Assembly (NCBI GenBank): GCA_050014415.1
Contig: JBEKDJ010000214.1
Span: 1-8,065, forward strand
DNA: 8,065 nucleotides
Origin: JBEKDJ01 sp050014415
GTDB taxonomy: Bacteria > Desulfobacterota > BSN033 > UBA1163
Direction: 5' to 3'
Of the stretch, positions 1 to 6,510 are shown one piece after another; the first letter of the stretch is position 1, and every line of letters starts with the position of its first letter. The position numbers and the translations under genes were made by a program. The notes under the pieces were generated by a model. It did not search any database and was not told the origin of the DNA. It saw nothing but the letters and a program-made list of their open reading frames with translations.

Positions 1-2
1 AC

Positions 3-47
3 ATTTCCTTTCCCGAGGAGACGGCTCAATTCCTGAGGGAGGGTTAG
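3..47 (+). CDS. Possible C-terminal tail of an upstream gene (partial)
   Basis: One + strand frame enters from the left edge, is open for 14 codons and stops with TAG at 45-47, giving a short tail with a hydrophilic sequence around FPEETAQFLREG. A terminator-like hairpin with a T-run follows at once, which is the main reason to suspect a real gene end. Another + frame is also open here, up to about position 113, so the frame choice is not certain. The product cannot be identified from so few residues. Confidence 0.25.
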   Translation: MSFPEETAQFLREG

Positions 48-80
48 TCTACAAAAGATGCCCCCTCCGAGGTTTTTTCT
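32..80 (+). terminator. Probable rho-independent terminator for an off-window + strand gene
   Basis: CCTGAGGGAGGG (32-43) can pair with CCCCCTCCGAGG (61-72) as GGAGGG/CCCTCC plus an outer CCT/AGG, separated by a small internal loop. The second arm runs directly into a T-rich stretch (TTTTTTCT, 73-80). The T-run lies on the + strand side, so it would terminate transcription entering from the left rather than the minus-strand ZIP fragment. The loop is long and the stem is interrupted, so this is moderate evidence only. Confidence 0.45.
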
Positions 81-83
81 ATT

Positions 84-326
84 CTAAACTCCCAGTAATC
101 TTGTGATCGCGAAAATCAGCAGAAACCCCAAAGGCGTGAAGGCGATGGAAACCAGCGGATCACTCTTTTCATGAGCTTGCGGAAGCAGATCGAAAAGGGA
201 TACTGCTATAAGAACCCCGGCCGCAAAAGCGGCAAGTATCCCGAATCTCTTCCTGTAGCGGACAGCAAACAATCCGCCAGCCAGTGTCGAAACAAACGTG
301 AGCGCGCCGAAAATGATTGGAAACAT
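84..326 (-). pseudogene. Truncated ZIP-family metal transporter (N-terminal stub)
   Basis: The minus-strand frame encodes 80 residues from an ATG at 326. It is preceded by AGGAAGTGAGG, so this start is preferred over an in-frame upstream start at 398. The protein has about three hydrophobic segments and resembles the beginning of ZIP (ZupT-like) zinc/iron permeases: a first membrane helix, then a GVLIAVSLFDLLPQA segment typical of the second helix, then GFLLIFAITRLL as the third. Complete ZIP proteins have roughly 240 or more residues and eight membrane helices. Here a TAG stop falls where the His-rich cytoplasmic loop would begin, and the sequence after the stop shows no clear ZIP continuation. 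The metal-binding helices 4 and 5 are therefore absent and transport activity is unlikely. It may be a decayed gene or a short paralogue of unknown role. The family call rests on motif memory. Confidence 0.6.
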
Positions 327-386
327 AGTCCTCACTTCCTTTTGCTGGTGGCAATCATTATCCTTTGCCAGCCGATATAGCAACGG

Positions 387-416
387 GTTATAGTACATAA
401 GCAGGGCCCCTTACAA
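387..416 (-). promoter_or_regulatory. Possible sigma-70 promoter for the ZIP stub
   Basis: On the minus strand, TTGTAA (complement of 411-416) and TATAAC (complement of 387-392) are 18 bases apart and lie upstream of the ATG at 326. Both boxes deviate from consensus. The call depends mainly on position in a divergent intergenic region. Confidence 0.3.
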
Positions 417-436
417 TCTTGTTGATTCTTTTGGAG

Positions 437-464
437 TTGCAATTTTTTTAAAATTCTGTATAAA
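437..464 (+). promoter_or_regulatory. Likely sigma-70 promoter of the signalling operon
   Basis: TTGCAA (437-442) and TATAAA (459-464) are separated by 16 bases in an A/T-rich stretch, about 60 bases upstream of the kinase start. It would drive the kinase, receiver and activator genes as one transcript. It lies close to a possible minus-strand promoter, so the region is probably divergent. Confidence 0.5.
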
Positions 465-526
465 ATCACCGAGAGTGAAGAACGAAGATTAAAGATCTGA
501 GAGCGATCCGACGAGGAGTGATAATT

Positions 527-1820
<1,294 letters not shown>

Positions 1821-1828
<8 letters not shown>

Positions 1829-2198
1829 GAAAATCCTTGTGGTAGAAGACAACGAGCAAAACCGCATACTCATGCGACAGATATTGACCTACCACGGCTA
1901 TGACGTGCTGGAAGCGACGGATGGGCTGACGGGGTTGGAGATGGCCCGCGCGCACATGCCCGCGCTGATCCTGCTGGATATTCAGATGCCTGTGATGAAC
2001 GGTTTTGCGGTCATCCGTGAGTTGCGGAATAATCCTGAGCTCAGAAAGATCAAGGCGATTGCCGTTACGTCCTTTGCCATGAAAGGCGACAGGGAAAAGG
2101 CGTTGCAGGCTGGTTTCGATGAATACGTCACTAAGCCTATTGATACACGGAAATTCCCGGAGCTGGTCAAGCAAGTCCTATCTCGGATGCAACCATGA
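1821..2198 (+). CDS. Single-domain response regulator (CheY/DivK-like receiver)
   Basis: This 125-residue protein is one receiver domain with no output domain. The expected residues are present: acidic pocket E9-D10, phospho-acceptor Asp53 in LLDIQMP, Thr83 in AVTSFAMKGD, and Lys105 in YVTKPID. The sequence style (VVEDNEQNR, ATDGLTGLEMA, LDIQMPVMNG) is close to DivK-type receivers that work in phosphorelays or by protein contacts. It starts inside the kinase gene (8-base overlap) and its stop overlaps the next start by four bases (ATGA at 2195-2198). No strong Shine-Dalgarno is visible, so translation probably depends on coupling. It may compete with, or shuttle phosphate between, the kinase and the downstream activator. 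That role is inferred from gene order. Confidence 0.92.
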
Positions 2199-3784
2199 AC
2201 CCAAGAAATTCGATCATTCTCTGCGTTGACGACGAAGAGGCGAATCTCAAGCTCCTCGAAAACATACTCGTTCCGAGAGGCTACGCGGTGGTCGGCGCCG
2301 CCAGCGGAAAAGACGCCTTGCTGAAGATCAAAAGTCAGGCTATTGACCTCGTACTGCTGGACATCCTAATGCCTGAGATGGACGGCTTTGAGGTGTGCCG
2401 GCAGATCAAAGAAGACCAAAAGCTCAGGAACATACCGGTCATCATGATTACGGTATTGACCGCCAAACAAGACCGTATTCGCGGCATCGAGGCCGGGGCA
2501 GAGGAGTTCTTGTCAAGGCCTTTTGACCAGACGGAGGTGCTCGCCAGGATAAAGATACTGTTGAAGATGAAGGAACTCAACGACGACCGCGAGCGAGCAG
2601 AGGAGGCGCTGCGAAAATCCCACGCTGAGTTGGACTGTCTGGTGCAGGAACGAACGGCGGAGTTGGCACAAGCCAACGCAATGCTGCAAGTAGATATCAC
2701 CGAGCGCAAGCGAGCGGAGGAAGCACTATACCAAAGGGACCTCGAACTTCGGACGGCTCTTTCTGAAATCAAAGCATTGAAAGACCAACTCGAGGCCGAG
2801 AATATTATCTTCCGTCAAGAGATCACAATGAGACATCAATTCGACCATATTCTCGGGCAAAGTGATGGTCTCAAGTATGTTCTCTATCGAGCGGAGCAGG
2901 TCGCTTCTATGAACACAACGGTCCTCATCCTCGGTGAGACCGGTACGGGAAAGGAGCTGATCGCTGCCGCCATCCATGACATGAGCCCTCGCAAGGAACG
3001 GCCGCTGATCACCGTCAACTGTGCTGCCCTGCCGGCCAATTTAATAGAGAGCGAATTGTTCGGCCGGGAGAAGGGGGCATTTACCGGGGCCGATACCCTG
3101 CAGGTAGGCCGGTTCGAGGTCGCCCAAGGTTCCACCCTTTGCCTGGACGAGATCGGGGAGCTACCGATGGAGGTGCAGGCCAAGCTGCTCCGGGTGATCC
3201 AGCATAACGAGTTTGAGCGCCTCGGCTCGTCCCGTACCATCAAAGTCGATGTACGGATCGTGGCAACGACCAATCGAAACCTTGAGGAAGAGGTCCGCAA
3301 GGGCAGGTTTCGGCAGGACCTTTACTATCGGCTCAACATCTTCCCCATCACCGTCCCTCCGCTGCGGCAGCGGAAAGAAGACATCCCGCTGTTGGTCCAG
3401 GCCTTCATAGAGCGATATTCCAGGAAATTGGGGAAACAGATCACGTCGATCCAGAAGGAGACGATGAAGGCACTGCAGGATTATCCGTGGCCCGGGAACG
3501 TCCGGGAGTTGGAAAGCATCATTGAACGGGCCGTGATCTTGTGCCCCGGGCCGGTCTTGCAGTTGGCAGATAAACTGGAGATTTCGTCCCCTCCACTTCC
3601 ATCCACCATGAGAACCCTGGAAGAGACGGAGCGAAATCAAATTCTTAAGACCCTTTCGGAGACCCGATGGCGCATCGAGGGAAAGGACGGGGCCGCAGCG
3701 ATCCTGGGTCTTCACCCGAGTACCTTAAGAGCGAGGATGCATAAGCTCGGGATACTCCGGCCGGAGACAAAAGAACCAGATTAG
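2195..3784 (+). CDS. Sigma-54-dependent response regulator (receiver / AAA+ / Fis HTH)
   Basis: This 529-residue protein has the NtrC-type order with an unusually long linker. Residues 1-120 form a receiver with D12-D13, phospho-acceptor Asp56 (LLDILMP) and Thr86. The usual Lys of the KP motif is replaced by Arg108 (FLSRPFD). Residues about 120-212 are a charged coiled coil with an ITERKRAEEAL heptad, but no PAS or GAF core is visible. The AAA+ domain (about 214-450) has Walker A GETGTGKE (247-254), the sigma-54 contact loop GAFTGA (294-299), Walker B TLCLDEIG (314-321), likely arginine fingers in RFRQDLYYRLN, and sensor II GNVRELE (434-440). A Fis-type helix-turn-helix ends the protein (about 498-521, AAILGLHPSTLRARMHKLGI). 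It should bind an upstream dyad and use ATP to open sigma-54 promoters. The AAA+ core resembles FhlA/ZraR-like activators. The ATGA overlap with the receiver gene places it last in the operon. Its targets may include the promoter-like site at 3942. Confidence 0.94.
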   Translation: MNPRNSIILCVDDEEANLKLLENILVPRGYAVVGAASGKDALLKIKSQAIDLVLLDILMPEMDGFEVCRQIKEDQKLRNIPVIMITVLTAKQDRIRGIEAGAEEFLSRPFDQTEVLARIKILLKMKELNDDRERAEEALRKSHAELDCLVQERTAELAQANAMLQVDITERKRAEEALYQRDLELRTALSEIKALKDQLEAENIIFRQEITMRHQFDHILGQSDGLKYVLYRAEQVASMNTTVLILGETGTGKELIAAAIHDMSPRKERPLITVNCAALPANLIESELFGREKGAFTGADTLQVGRFEVAQGSTLCLDEIGELPMEVQAKLLRVIQHNEFERLGSSRTIKVDVRIVATTNRNLEEEVRKGRFRQDLYYRLNIFPITVPPLRQRKEDIPLLVQAFIERYSRKLGKQITSIQKETMKALQDYPWPGNVRELESIIERAVILCPGPVLQLADKLEISSPPLPSTMRTLEETERNQILKTLSETRWRIEGKDGAAAILGLHPSTLRARMHKLGILRPETKEPD

Positions 3785-3809
3785 ACTGTCCACCTTCATT
3801 CAAAGTACC

Positions 3810-3843
3810 CCTCAATATGTGGAGGCTCCACCAAATATTGAGG
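3810..3843. promoter_or_regulatory. Long inverted repeat: candidate activator binding site or operon-end hairpin
   Basis: CCTCAATAT (3810-3818) pairs with ATATTGAGG (3835-3843), and GTGGA (3819-3823) pairs with TCCAC (3827-3831). The result is a 14-bp stem interrupted only by a 3-base bulge (CAA, 3832-3834) around a 3-base loop. It begins 26 bases after the activator's stop codon. No T-run follows on either strand, so it is not a standard intrinsic terminator, though it could protect the 3' end of the mRNA. It lies about 110-140 bases upstream of the sigma-54-like promoter, the usual distance for an NtrC-family enhancer. Which role applies is not decided by sequence. Confidence 0.6.
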
Positions 3844-3857
3844 CCAAACAAATCGTT

Positions 3858-3887
3858 TTGCACTTCTGTACTGTTCTCTCCTATTAA
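3858..3887 (+). promoter_or_regulatory. Weak alternative sigma-70-like promoter
   Basis: TTGCAC (3858-3863) and TATTAA (3882-3887) are 18 bases apart and would start transcription shortly before the ATG at 3910. This is an alternative or additional way to transcribe the small-protein cassette. The -10 box is poor. Confidence 0.25.
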
Positions 3888-3941
3888 TCTAATCCCCTGT
3901 TATTAAAGGATGATTTCAAGCTTCAGCTTTTTTTCGGTTGT

Positions 3942-3957
3942 TGGCAGGCCATTTGCA
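3942..3957 (+). promoter_or_regulatory. Near-consensus sigma-54 (-24/-12) promoter
   Basis: TGGCAG-GCCAT-TTGCA matches the known consensus TGGCACG-N4-TTGCW except for one base (G for C in the -24 element). The invariant GG (3943-3944) and GC (3955-3956) are exactly 12 bases apart. It is the only match found by eye, after scanning the + strand TGGC sites of the window. It lies 158 bases after the stop of a sigma-54 activator gene. Transcription would start near 3968, almost on the ATG at 3970, so the first gene would be nearly leaderless. The site also falls inside a reading frame open from 3910, so a chance match remains possible. Confidence 0.55.
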
Positions 3958-3969
3958 ATCGCTATTTTT

Positions 3970-4275
3970 ATGATCCTGGTCATCATACGAATGAAGGCCC
4001 TTTCCGAGAAGCGCATGGAGCTGTCACAGACGATTAATTTACTGGTCGGCTCCATAAGGACGGAGAAGGGATGCAAGCGTTGCGACTTTTGCCAGGGTAT
4101 GGAGGATGAGAATCGACTCTTTCTTCTTGAGGAATGGGATACCGTGGAGAACCTTAAGAGCTACCTGAAGTCAGGGCGTTTTAGGGTACTCCGGGGGGCG
4201 ATGAGCCTTCTCAGAGAGCCCTATGAAATGATGTTCCACACCGTTTTTCATCCGGAGGGGATGGAGGAGATTTAA
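3970..4275 (+). CDS. ABM-superfamily (antibiotic biosynthesis monooxygenase-like) protein
   Basis: From the ATG at 3970 the product is 101 residues and begins MILVIIRMKALSEKRMEL, the usual start of the small ferredoxin-fold ABM proteins. It carries a REKGC-like segment (RTEKGCKRCDFCQ), the central FLLEEWDTVENLKSYLKS strand-helix typical of the family, and MMFHTVFHPEG at the end. Members are dimeric and include monooxygenases, heme-degrading enzymes and many of unknown role. Three cysteines (35, 38, 41) in CKRCDFC are uncommon in the family and could bind a metal or be redox active. An in-frame ATG at 3910 would add 20 mostly hydrophobic residues. It is disfavoured because family members start at the MILV strand, but neither start has a well-spaced Shine-Dalgarno. 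The TAA stop overlaps the next ATG by one base (TAATG), indicating an operon. Confidence 0.72.
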   Translation: MILVIIRMKALSEKRMELSQTINLLVGSIRTEKGCKRCDFCQGMEDENRLFLLEEWDTVENLKSYLKSGRFRVLRGAMSLLREPYEMMFHTVFHPEGMEEI

Positions 4276-4469
4276 TGGATAAATTGCTTCTTACGAAATG
4301 TCTTCGCTGCAGGGGTGCCGTGATCTATGACAAATTTTACGGTCCCCAAGACCAGTTTTGGGGATGGAAATGTTTGATCTGTGGGGAGATTGTTGACCCA
4401 GTAATTCTGGAGAATCGGCAATTGATGAGAGCGGGTCAGGCGATAAACCTCCGAAGGGCAAGGAGGTAA
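4275..4469 (+). CDS. Small four-cysteine zinc-ribbon protein
   Basis: The 64-residue product has two CxxC pairs: C9-x2-C12 (CLRC) and C33-x2-C36 (CLIC), spaced 20 residues apart. A WGWKC segment precedes the second pair. This is a typical zinc-ribbon knuckle arrangement. A strong Shine-Dalgarno (GGAGGAGA, about 4263-4270) precedes the ATG, which overlaps the stop of the ABM-like gene by one base. The C-terminus is basic (NLRRARR), suggesting possible nucleic-acid or protein contact. I recall similar uncharacterised proteins but no assigned function. It is probably co-expressed with the flanking small genes. Confidence 0.72.
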   Translation: MDKLLLTKCLRCRGAVIYDKFYGPQDQFWGWKCLICGEIVDPVILENRQLMRAGQAINLRRARR

Positions 4470-4483
4470 AAAGAAAGATTGAT

Positions 4484-4648
4484 ATGGGCAAGACCTTTGA
4501 TCCAGAAAAATACGAGATGACCTTCTGTCCCCTTTGCCAGGGAGAAGGCAAATTACCCAAGCCCCCTGAGGGGTTTGAGGTTTGCAAAGAATGTGGAGGC
4601 TTTGGACTAATAAAAAAGGAAGGGGTAACAGAGTATGATCGCCTATGA
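4484..4648 (+). CDS. 54-aa protein with DnaJ-type CxxCxGxG zinc-finger motifs
   Basis: This frame is 54 codons long plus TGA. It has one CPLCQGEG motif (15-22) and a second C-x2-C-G-G motif, CKECGGFG (34-41), which together match a pair of half-sites of the DnaJ-type cysteine-rich zinc-binding domain. The gene lies 14 bases after the preceding stop and overlaps the next gene by 14 bases, as expected of a compact operon. The best Shine-Dalgarno (AAGGAGG, 4460-4466) is 17 bases upstream of the ATG, longer than usual. No other standard in-frame start is nearby, so an ATT at 4478 cannot be excluded. Function is unknown; a minimal zinc-binding or disulfide-handling protein is plausible. Confidence 0.72.
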   Translation: MGKTFDPEKYEMTFCPLCQGEGKLPKPPEGFEVCKECGGFGLIKKEGVTEYDRL

Positions 4649-4817
4649 GCTCTACTGCTTTGATAAAACAGCCGAAGCTCATTTTATTGGGATATTAAAA
4701 GAGAAAAGAGAAAATCTATTAAGAATAACACAGGAATCTGTCCTGAATTTGGGAAGGAAGGTCATAGGTGATAACGCAGATGTCGCTAACATCTATTTCA
4801 TTCAGGTAGAGGTGTAG
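4635..4817 (+). CDS. Small conserved-looking hypothetical protein (60 aa)
   Basis: The product begins MIAYELYCFDKTAEAHFIGILKEKR and ends in a beta-strand-like IYFIQVEV, suggesting a small alpha/beta fold. It has no signal peptide or membrane segment. A purine-rich GGAAGGGG lies about 10 bases before the ATG. It overlaps the CxxCxGxG gene by 14 bases in another frame. The ITQESVLNLGRKVIGDN segment is reminiscent of uncharacterised proteins seen beside zinc-ribbon genes, but I know no function. It is counted as real because of its operon position, its start signal, and a composition like its neighbours. Confidence 0.6.
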   Translation: MIAYELYCFDKTAEAHFIGILKEKRENLLRITQESVLNLGRKVIGDNADVANIYFIQVEV

Positions 4818-4879
4818 TAACCACTTTAGGATAAATGGCGAATCAAAATAAAAGGCCAGCAAGCAGGAGGGAATAGAAA

Positions 4880-5109
4880 ATGATTCGGGTTTGTTATTAC
4901 CTGGGTTGTGGGGCTGTTTATGGAGAAAAAAGCCCCTATCAGAAAAGAGGGTAACACATGGGTTATGCCCAAAGCACCTTAAAATCTCCTTAAAAGAGAT
5001 AAAGGCTGAAATGGAAAAGAGGAGAGGAGAAAAATGTCATGGGAATCATTCTGATCGTTATCTTGGTCATCGTGCTCATCAGCGCCCTGCCCACCTGGCG
5101 CCACAGTAA
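4880..5109 (+). pseudogene. Cys-containing small protein gene with a -1 frameshift at an A6 run
   Basis: An ATG at 4880 has an excellent AGGAGGG Shine-Dalgarno (4866-4872). The frame reads MIRVCYYLGCGAVYGEK, then stops at TAA after 24 codons. The adjacent frame, entered at the A6 tract (4926-4931), continues KPLSEKRVTHGLCPK and then a charged helix. Joined, they give GCGAVYGEKKPLSEKRVTHGLC, which fits a family I recall of small proteins with a CGxVYGEK...VTHGLCPxC pattern. One missing A would explain the break. It could be a mutation, an assembly or sequencing homopolymer error, or slippage. The A6G run is not in the phase of a canonical X-XXY-YYZ slippery site. The distal 70 bases overlap the DUF3309 gene and probably do not belong to the ancestral protein. 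The end coordinate is the stop of the downstream frame. Confidence 0.55.
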
Positions 5110-5191
5110 GTCCTGGGGACCTTATCCCAGCGGCGGAATCGGATTAATCCTCCTGATCTTGATCATCCTGTTACTGCTGGGGCGGATTTGA
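5039..5191 (+). CDS. DUF3309 small membrane protein
   Basis: This 50-residue protein has two hydrophobic helices (about 2-17 and 34-48) flanking the hydrophilic motif LPTWRHSKSWGPYPSGG. That is the hallmark of the DUF3309 family, whose members are about 50 residues and of unknown function. The ATG at 5039 follows GGAGAGGAG at suitable spacing. A second ATG at 5034 is in another frame and reads into a non-membrane sequence. The gene overlaps the frameshifted Cys-protein remnant. DUF3309 genes often sit near other tiny membrane proteins and BON-domain proteins in stress-related clusters, which matches the downstream neighbours. Confidence 0.85.
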   Translation: MGIILIVILVIVLISALPTWRHSKSWGPYPSGGIGLILLILIILLLLGRI

Positions 5192-5237
5192 GGTAGCTTT
5201 GAGGCACATGAATTAGTCCTCATCACCAACGACATAG

Positions 5238-5374
5238 AAAAAAGCGGAGATTTCGAACCACCTTGATTCACGTGAAAGGGACATAAACAGGGTTTGGTAA
5301 AACGCATAGGCCCCTTAATCATAGCCCATGAATTGGGGAACTCTCGGCTCATACAGATCTTAGAAAAGAGGCCA
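5238..5374 (+). pseudogene. Remnant of the 3' end of a two-repeat lipoprotein gene plus its downstream spacer
   Basis: This stretch matches 7288-7425 over most of its length. Shared blocks include CCTTGATTCA, GAAAGGGA, ATAAACAGGGTTTGGTAA, TAGCCCATGAATTGGGGAA and TCTCGGCTCATACAGA. In the intact gene those bases encode the last residues (LDSLERDINRVW and stop), followed by the leader of the DUF3096 gene. Here a 2-base deletion near 5250 and other changes put the lipoprotein reading out of frame, and a TGA interrupts it. Similarity ends at the GAGGCCAG that carries the DUF3096 Shine-Dalgarno in the other copy, and no DUF3096 follows. It is best read as a relic of an old segmental duplication. 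Confidence 0.7.
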
Positions 5375-5394
5375 GTTAGAGAAAACCGGTCTCA

Positions 5395-5422
5395 AAATAC
5401 AGTATTTCTCATGAAAAAATAC
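5395..5422. promoter_or_regulatory. Palindrome with an extra half-site, possible operator
   Basis: AAATAC-A-GTATTT (5395-5407) is a perfect odd-centred inverted repeat, and a third AAATAC lies at 5417-5422, so the second and third elements also face each other across nine bases. It lies about 110-140 bases upstream of the lmo0937-like start. A/T-rich sequence can form such repeats by chance, and no matching regulator is encoded in the window. Confidence 0.3.
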
Positions 5423-5532
5423 AGATATTACCTTTACAAATTTTCTGCCATTTTTAAGAAAATGATGTCTTATAAGCTCCCAAAGTAGATTGAAATGGAC
5501 GGACGCATTCTGTCCTCAGAAAGGAGTCGAAC

Positions 5533-5679
5533 ATGCTTTGGACCATATGTGTGATTCTCTTGATTTTGTGGTTGTTGGGATTTCTTAGTCATGTGGGTGG
5601 TGGACTCATTCATATCCTCCTGGTCATCGCCATCGTCGTGGTACTGATCCGAGTCATTCAAGGACGAAGACCATTGTAG
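5533..5679 (+). CDS. lmo0937-family small membrane protein
   Basis: The 48-residue product is MLWTICVILLILWLLGFLSH followed by a GGGLIHILLVIAIVVVLIR helix and the basic end VIQGRRPL. This is the recognisable pattern of the lmo0937 family: two membrane helices joined by a glycine turn, with a short positive tail. Function is unknown; the family recurs in stress-associated gene clusters. AAGGAG (5521-5526) lies seven bases before the ATG. A degenerate second copy of the gene lies at about 6352-6477, so this is the intact member of a duplicated pair. It was too short to be obvious from length alone, and the call rests on the family pattern plus the ribosome binding site. Confidence 0.85.
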   Translation: MLWTICVILLILWLLGFLSHVGGGLIHILLVIAIVVVLIRVIQGRRPL

Positions 5680-5830
5680 CGATTTGGACCCTTGCCGGAG
5701 AAGGTGAGGTATTTGGAAAGGAGGTGGTCAGCAGGTCCAGAAAGATTTTGCTGAATCTTAGGATACCTTCAGTAGAAAAGGTCTCGCGACCAACCATTTC
5801 ACCACAAACTTACAGAGAGGAGTAACCGCT

Positions 5831-6145
5831 ATGAAAAAGAGAAATATCGTTATCCGCTGTTTTGTGCTTCTTATGCTGATCGCCACCTTTGCAGCCTGTG
5901 CATCGACACCCAAACATGAAAGTACAGGTGAATATGTTGACGATTCGGTCATCACAACCAAGGTAAAATCCCTGCTTGCAAATGATGATTTTTTCAAGTC
6001 ATTCCAGATCAGTGTCGAAACTTACAAGGGCATCGTTCAACTGAGCGGCTTCGTTGATTCTCAACAGGCCGTGGATAAAGCGGGCGAAATCGTAAGGAGC
6101 GTCCAAGGGGTCAAATCCGTAAAGAATAATCTGGTCGTGAAATAG
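5831..6145 (+). CDS. BON-domain lipoprotein (OsmY-like)
   Basis: This 104-residue protein starts with a basic, hydrophobic signal sequence ending in TFAAC, giving a likely lipidated Cys23 (the Phe at -3 is not ideal for a lipobox). One BON domain follows (about 36-104): a DDSVITTKVKSLLANDD helix, the ISVETYKGIVQLSGFVDS strand pair with the conserved glycine, the QQAVDKAGEIVRSVQGVKSV helix, and the NNLVVK strand. BON domains occur in osmotically induced periplasmic proteins such as OsmY and are thought to contact phospholipid membranes. The start is supported by AGAGAGGAG at good spacing. It is preceded by about 150 bases without a gene, so it may have its own promoter. Its neighbours, tiny membrane proteins, fit an envelope-stress role (inference). 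Confidence 0.88.
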   Translation: MKKRNIVIRCFVLLMLIATFAACASTPKHESTGEYVDDSVITTKVKSLLANDDFFKSFQISVETYKGIVQLSGFVDSQQAVDKAGEIVRSVQGVKSVKNNLVVK

Positions 6146-6351
6146 GCGACCGTTATCCTTTCCCGGATGGAGCCTGGCGGCCGCTGTTGACCCGAATGCT
6201 GGATTTCTGGGACACCCGTTTGGGAGGTTAGTTAAATGCGGAAATGGAGTCAATCAGAGAGGGTCCGTCTGGTTAAGCCCCCTTAGATCAAATAATAACA
6301 GACTGTTGAAAAAATAAGTTTCTATAGGGACAATTCTACCATCAAATTTCA

Positions 6352-6477
6352 TTGTGGTTGTTAGGATTTATCGGTGGCTATATGGGGGTGGACTCATTCA
6401 TATCCTGCTGGTAACCGCCACCGTCGTGGTAGTGATCCGAGTCATTCAAGGACGAAGACCATTGCAGCGATTTGGAC
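6352..6477 (+). pseudogene. Degenerate second copy of the lmo0937-like gene
   Basis: This segment is similar to 5566-5689 base by base, with long identical blocks such as GGTGGACTCATTCATATCCT and GAGTCATTCAAGGACGAAGA. Relative to the intact copy it has two extra bases near 6368-6382, so the first helix is out of frame with the second. It has lost the original start region, and its TAG stop has become CAG. The frame carrying the second helix can be read from a GTG at 6354, but no Shine-Dalgarno precedes it, and it then runs through the DUF3185 gene in the wrong frame. The last bases feed into the leader of the DUF3185 gene. Expression of a functional protein is unlikely. Confidence 0.72.
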
Positions 6478-6510
6478 TCGTAAACCTGCTAAGGAAGGAG
6501 ATCAGTTCTT

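Larger units (their letters stand above)
5192..5532. other. 341-base gap: duplicated gene remnant and A/T-rich region
   Basis: No intact gene was found between DUF3309 and the lmo0937-like gene. The first part includes a decayed copy of the 3' end of the lipoprotein gene found at 6790-7350 (listed separately). The second part (about 5380-5520) is A/T-rich and contains a palindrome AAATAC-A-GTATTT (5395-5407) with a third half-site AAATAC at 5417-5422. A frame open from 5294 to 5488 is fortuitous: it reads through the remnant and has no family resemblance. Confidence 0.6.

Noticed and set aside
3161..3715. Minus-strand open frame (184 codons) opposite the AAA+ domain
   Set aside because: It is a shadow of the GC-rich activator gene. 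The + strand frame has all sigma-54 activator motifs.
3910..3969. N-terminal extension of the ABM-like protein from the ATG at 3910
   Set aside because: It would add 20 hydrophobic residues not seen in the family, its AAAGG abuts the ATG without proper spacing, and the sigma-54-like site lies inside it. Kept only as an alternative start.
4272..4682. Minus-strand open frame opposite the small zinc-binding genes
   Set aside because: The + strand genes explain the region with Cys motifs, ribosome binding sites and overlaps. The minus translation shows no recognisable domain.
6236..6286. 16-codon frame after GGAGG with ATG at 6236
   Set aside because: Too short and without any recognisable feature. 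No similarity to a known small protein was apparent.
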